A DNA stretch of 7,673 nucleotides from Thermoplasmata archaeon (GTDB lineage: Archaea > Thermoplasmatota > Thermoplasmata > WALJ01), in NCBI GenBank assembly GCA_026986305.1, contig JALSOU010000183.1, positions 1 through 7,673 of the forward strand, in the 5' to 3' direction. The position numbers and the translations under genes are program-made. Positions 6,174 to 7,673 of this stretch are shown here, piece after piece; position 1 is the stretch's first letter; every line of letters starts with the position of its first letter. A model generated the notes under the pieces. The model saw nothing but the letters and a program-made list of their open reading frames with translations. It did not search any database and was not told where the DNA came from.

Positions 6174-7022
6174 TCAATCCTCCAGAAGGGACGCTAGGAG
6201 GTCAAGCTCATATATCATCGCCATGAGCCTGTTGTTCTCATCCCTTATAGGGAGCTGGCCATAGTCGTTTTCATACATTATTTCAGCTGCATCGCTAACA
6301 GGGCTCTGCCTGAATATTGTTTTCGGGTTCCTTATCATTATTTCTTCTACAGGTATGTTGGGGACATCTATCTTTGAAATCTCATAGTACAGCTTCATAA
6401 CATTTTTCAGACCTTCCCAGTTCCACACATCCTCATCATCTCCAAGACCTATGTCTGCGGTGGATATGCTCTTCTCTATCACATTTCTGTTGAATATATC
6501 CCTGTCAGTTATTATTCCCGTGAGTATGCCCTCATCATTGACAACCGGAAAGGCATATAGCTTTGTCAGGCGCATTGTGAGGAGCGCAACTTTTAGTGGA
6601 GTTTTAAGATGCAGGGGAACGCAGGGAGACCTCACATATTTCTCCACAGGATTTTTGCTCCCTTTTTCTGCTATTATCGGCAGGAAATCCGCTGGTGTAA
6701 CAACGCCTTCCACCATTCCTTTTCTGTTAACAACAGGAAGATGGTGTAGCTCATTATCTAACAGTATTCTTGCAGCCTCTTTTATATCATCGCTTCCGGA
6801 AACAGTAGGATAATCCCTGTCAACAAGCAGGGCCAGCTGCTCCGTCTCAGGCCTATCAAAGAGCATCTGTCTGTTGAGGAAGCCTATGTACTCACCTGTG
6901 CTGTCCTTCACCACAGGAAGCCCTGTTTTTTTGTTCTTCACCAGCAAGGCCACAACATCTTCTCTGCTGGCTGGAAGTCTGGCTACTATCGGTTTTTTGG
7001 TCATTATTTCCTTTACTTTCAT
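6174..7022 (-). CDS. Four-CBS-domain protein (two Bateman modules), probable adenine-nucleotide sensor
   Basis: The product is 282 residues and is almost entirely CBS domains: CBS1 about 1-57, CBS2 66-120, CBS3 124-178 and CBS4 223-281. CBS1, CBS2 and CBS3 show h-P-V-V on their second strand (L-P-V-V, L-P-V-V, F-P-V-V) and CBS4 has L-P-I-R. The ribose-contacting T-x-x-D is present in CBS2 (T109, D112) and CBS3 (T172, D175). CBS1 has N-R-Q-M and CBS4 Y-E-L-D there, so perhaps only half of the sites bind nucleotide. Between CBS3 and CBS4 lies an acidic-aromatic insert (D-D-E-D-V-W-N-W-E-G-L) of about 40 residues. No catalytic domain is attached, so it probably acts in trans. CBS pairs typically bind AMP, ATP or SAM; the ligand here is unknown. 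The ATG at 7022 is chosen for its AGGTGA SD; the GTG at 7031 would add three residues. Confidence 0.9.
   Translation of the reverse strand: MKVKEIMTKKPIVARLPASREDVVALLVKNKKTGLPVVKDSTGEYIGFLNRQMLFDRPETEQLALLVDRDYPTVSGSDDIKEAARILLDNELHHLPVVNRKGMVEGVVTPADFLPIIAEKGSKNPVEKYVRSPCVPLHLKTPLKVALLTMRLTKLYAFPVVNDEGILTGIITDRDIFNRNVIEKSISTADIGLGDDEDVWNWEGLKNVMKLYYEISKIDVPNIPVEEIMIRNPKTIFRQSPVSDAAEIMYENDYGQLPIRDENNRLMAMIYELDLLASLLED
6179..6183 (-). promoter_or_regulatory. SD site GGAGG deciding the GTG start of GlyRS
   Basis: GGAGG within the last codons of the CBS gene lies 6 bases before GTG 6172. The nearby ATG at 6174 is in another frame and meets a stop within a few codons. The in-frame ATG at codon 8 would cut into the conserved start of the protein. 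Confidence 0.8.
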
Positions 7023-7027
7023 CGTCT

Positions 7028-7033
7028 TCACCT
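7028..7033 (-). promoter_or_regulatory. SD site AGGTGA deciding the CBS gene start
   Basis: AGGTGA overlaps the UspA stop codon and sits 5 bases before ATG 7022. The same motif and spacing precede the UspA gene, which supports ATG 7022 over GTG 7031, whose own upstream sequence is an A-run. Confidence 0.75.
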
Positions 7034-7471
7034 TTTTTTGGTCCTCACAACAAGTACTGGACAGGGAGCGTGCCTTATCACTTTTTCAGCAACGCTTCCC
7101 AGAAGGAGCTTTTCAAGAGCGCTCCTCCCCAGAGTTCCTATGACTATCAGGTCAACATCTTCTATTTTGGCTGTTTCCACGATTTCATCTGCAGGAACAC
7201 CTTCTTTCTTCAGGGTCTTTATCTTCACACCCATCTCTTCCCCCTGCTTTTTCAGCCTTTCCAGCACATCATCCCCTTCATTTCTCAGAAAATCTACCAT
7301 TGGGAATGTGGACTCATCCAGAGACATGGGAAGTATCGGCGAGATATCGACCACATACAGACCTATAACCTCTGCATCAAGCATTTTCGCGAGGCTGAGC
7401 CCTTTTTTCACAGCTTCTTTTGTGTATTCAGACCCATCCGTCGCTATGAGAATCTTCTTTATTTCATCCAT
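7028..7471 (-). CDS. UspA-family universal stress protein, ATP-binding type
   Basis: The product is 147 residues, the normal length for a single Usp domain. It opens with I-L-I-A-T-D-G-S at 7-14, the first strand and Asp loop of the fold. Residues 112-126 show the ATP-binding signature G-x2-G-x9-G-S (G112, G115, G125, S126), and the last strand is A-P-C-P-V-L-V-V at 135-142. It therefore belongs to the ATP-binding (MJ0577-like) branch rather than the non-binding UspA branch. Usp proteins are cytoplasmic dimers linked to stress and energy state; the partner here is unknown. The gene overlaps the upstream reading frame by 8 bases and is followed by the CBS gene. Its last codons contain an A7 run directly before the stop. 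The ATG at 7471 is supported by AGGTGA 5 bases upstream. Confidence 0.95.
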   Translation of the reverse strand: MDEIKKILIATDGSEYTKEAVKKGLSLAKMLDAEVIGLYVVDISPILPMSLDESTFPMVDFLRNEGDDVLERLKKQGEEMGVKIKTLKKEGVPADEIVETAKIEDVDLIVIGTLGRSALEKLLLGSVAEKVIRHAPCPVLVVRTKKR

Positions 7472-7673
7472 TCATGTCACCTTTCACGAATATCTGCAAA
7501 TCCTCTTTTTTTGCCTTTATTATGCCCTTTTCAGGGTATATCCAGGGCCTTTTTATCACTATGAAGGTGGCATCATCACCTTCTCTGAGTCCTATGGAGT
7601 CCCCTTTTAAAAGTTTTCTTTCAAAAATGCCCATTACCATTGCATTCAAAATCTCTTTTTCCTTGCTTTTCGT
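7464..7673 (-). CDS. Unrecognised protein, C-terminal 69 residues only
   Basis: The frame is open from the right edge to TGA at 7466-7464, so the start lies outside the window. A TTG at 7649 is internal: the frame continues upstream with T-K-S-K-E-K-E-I. The visible part is charged and soluble, without membrane segments or metal motifs. It contains L-K-G-D-S-I-G-L-R-E-G-D-D-A and R-P-W-I-Y-P-E-K-G, with predicted beta-strands (T-F-I-V-I-K; I-I-K-A; L-Q-I-F-V). This resembles the end of a small beta-rich domain, but I do not recognise the family. The 8-base overlap with the UspA gene and the SD inside its last codons argue that it is real and the upstream member of the same operon. Confidence 0.65.
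   Translation of the reverse strand, partial: TKSKEKEILNAMVMGIFERKLLKGDSIGLREGDDATFIVIKRPWIYPEKGIIKAKKEDLQIFVKGDMNG
7477..7482 (-). promoter_or_regulatory. SD site AGGTGA of the UspA gene
   Basis: AGGTGA lies 5 bases before ATG 7471, inside the coding end of the upstream gene, so translation of UspA is likely coupled to it. Confidence 0.8.

Noticed and set aside
7038..7610. Long plus-strand open frame opposite the UspA and upstream genes (and another at 7070-7564)
   Set aside because: Antisense to a clear UspA gene, Ser/Phe-rich shadow composition, no SD and no recognisable domain.
1..7673. CRISPR arrays, IS elements, tRNA or rRNA genes, defence or phage genes
   Set aside because: No spaced repeats, transposase, terminal inverted repeats, cloverleaf sequence or phage-like proteins seen on either strand.

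Overview
The window looks like a piece of an archaeal chromosome, most likely euryarchaeal and perhaps Thermoplasmatota-like. It encodes an archaeal-type alpha2 glycyl-tRNA synthetase. The one visible promoter is a BRE/TATA element followed by a very short leader. Genes are closely packed with strong Shine-Dalgarno (SD) sites (GGAGG, AGGTGA), and the plus-strand genes encode Ig-like, sequon-rich exported proteins. The phylum is an inference from protein style, not from a marker search.

Left half (plus strand, 1-3684): two cell-surface genes in tandem. The first enters from the left edge without its start. It carries four Ig-like repeats and ends in a roughly 165-residue duplicated beta-module with no membrane anchor. 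After a 101-base intergenic region holding a TATA promoter and an SD, the second gene encodes a 705-residue type I membrane protein. It has a signal peptide, six Ig-like repeats, one transmembrane helix, a KKK stop-transfer and a 43-residue tail that is 58% glutamate. It holds 33 potential N-glycosylation sequons, and their density falls steadily from the N-terminal repeat to the membrane-proximal one.

Right half (minus strand, 7673 down to 3690): a tight co-directional cluster reading leftward. In order it holds the C-terminal end of an unrecognised protein, a UspA-type universal stress protein, a four-CBS-domain protein, glycyl-tRNA synthetase and a GT2 family glycosyltransferase. Junctions are an 8-base overlap, a 5-base gap, a 1-base gap and a 1-base overlap, so this is very probably one translationally coupled operon whose promoter lies beyond the right edge. 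UspA and CBS proteins commonly bind adenine nucleotides, so the arrangement invites the idea of energy-state sensing next to aminoacylation. That remains an inference from context.

The two halves converge with only 5 bases between stop codons. The T-rich terminator of the surface-protein gene lies inside the last codons of the glycosyltransferase gene. I see no RNA genes, mobile elements, CRISPR arrays or phage genes. Most of the window is ordinary archaeal housekeeping and surface biology. The observations most worth checking are the sequon gradient, the acidic tail with its internal repeat, and the nucleotide-sensor/GlyRS operon.
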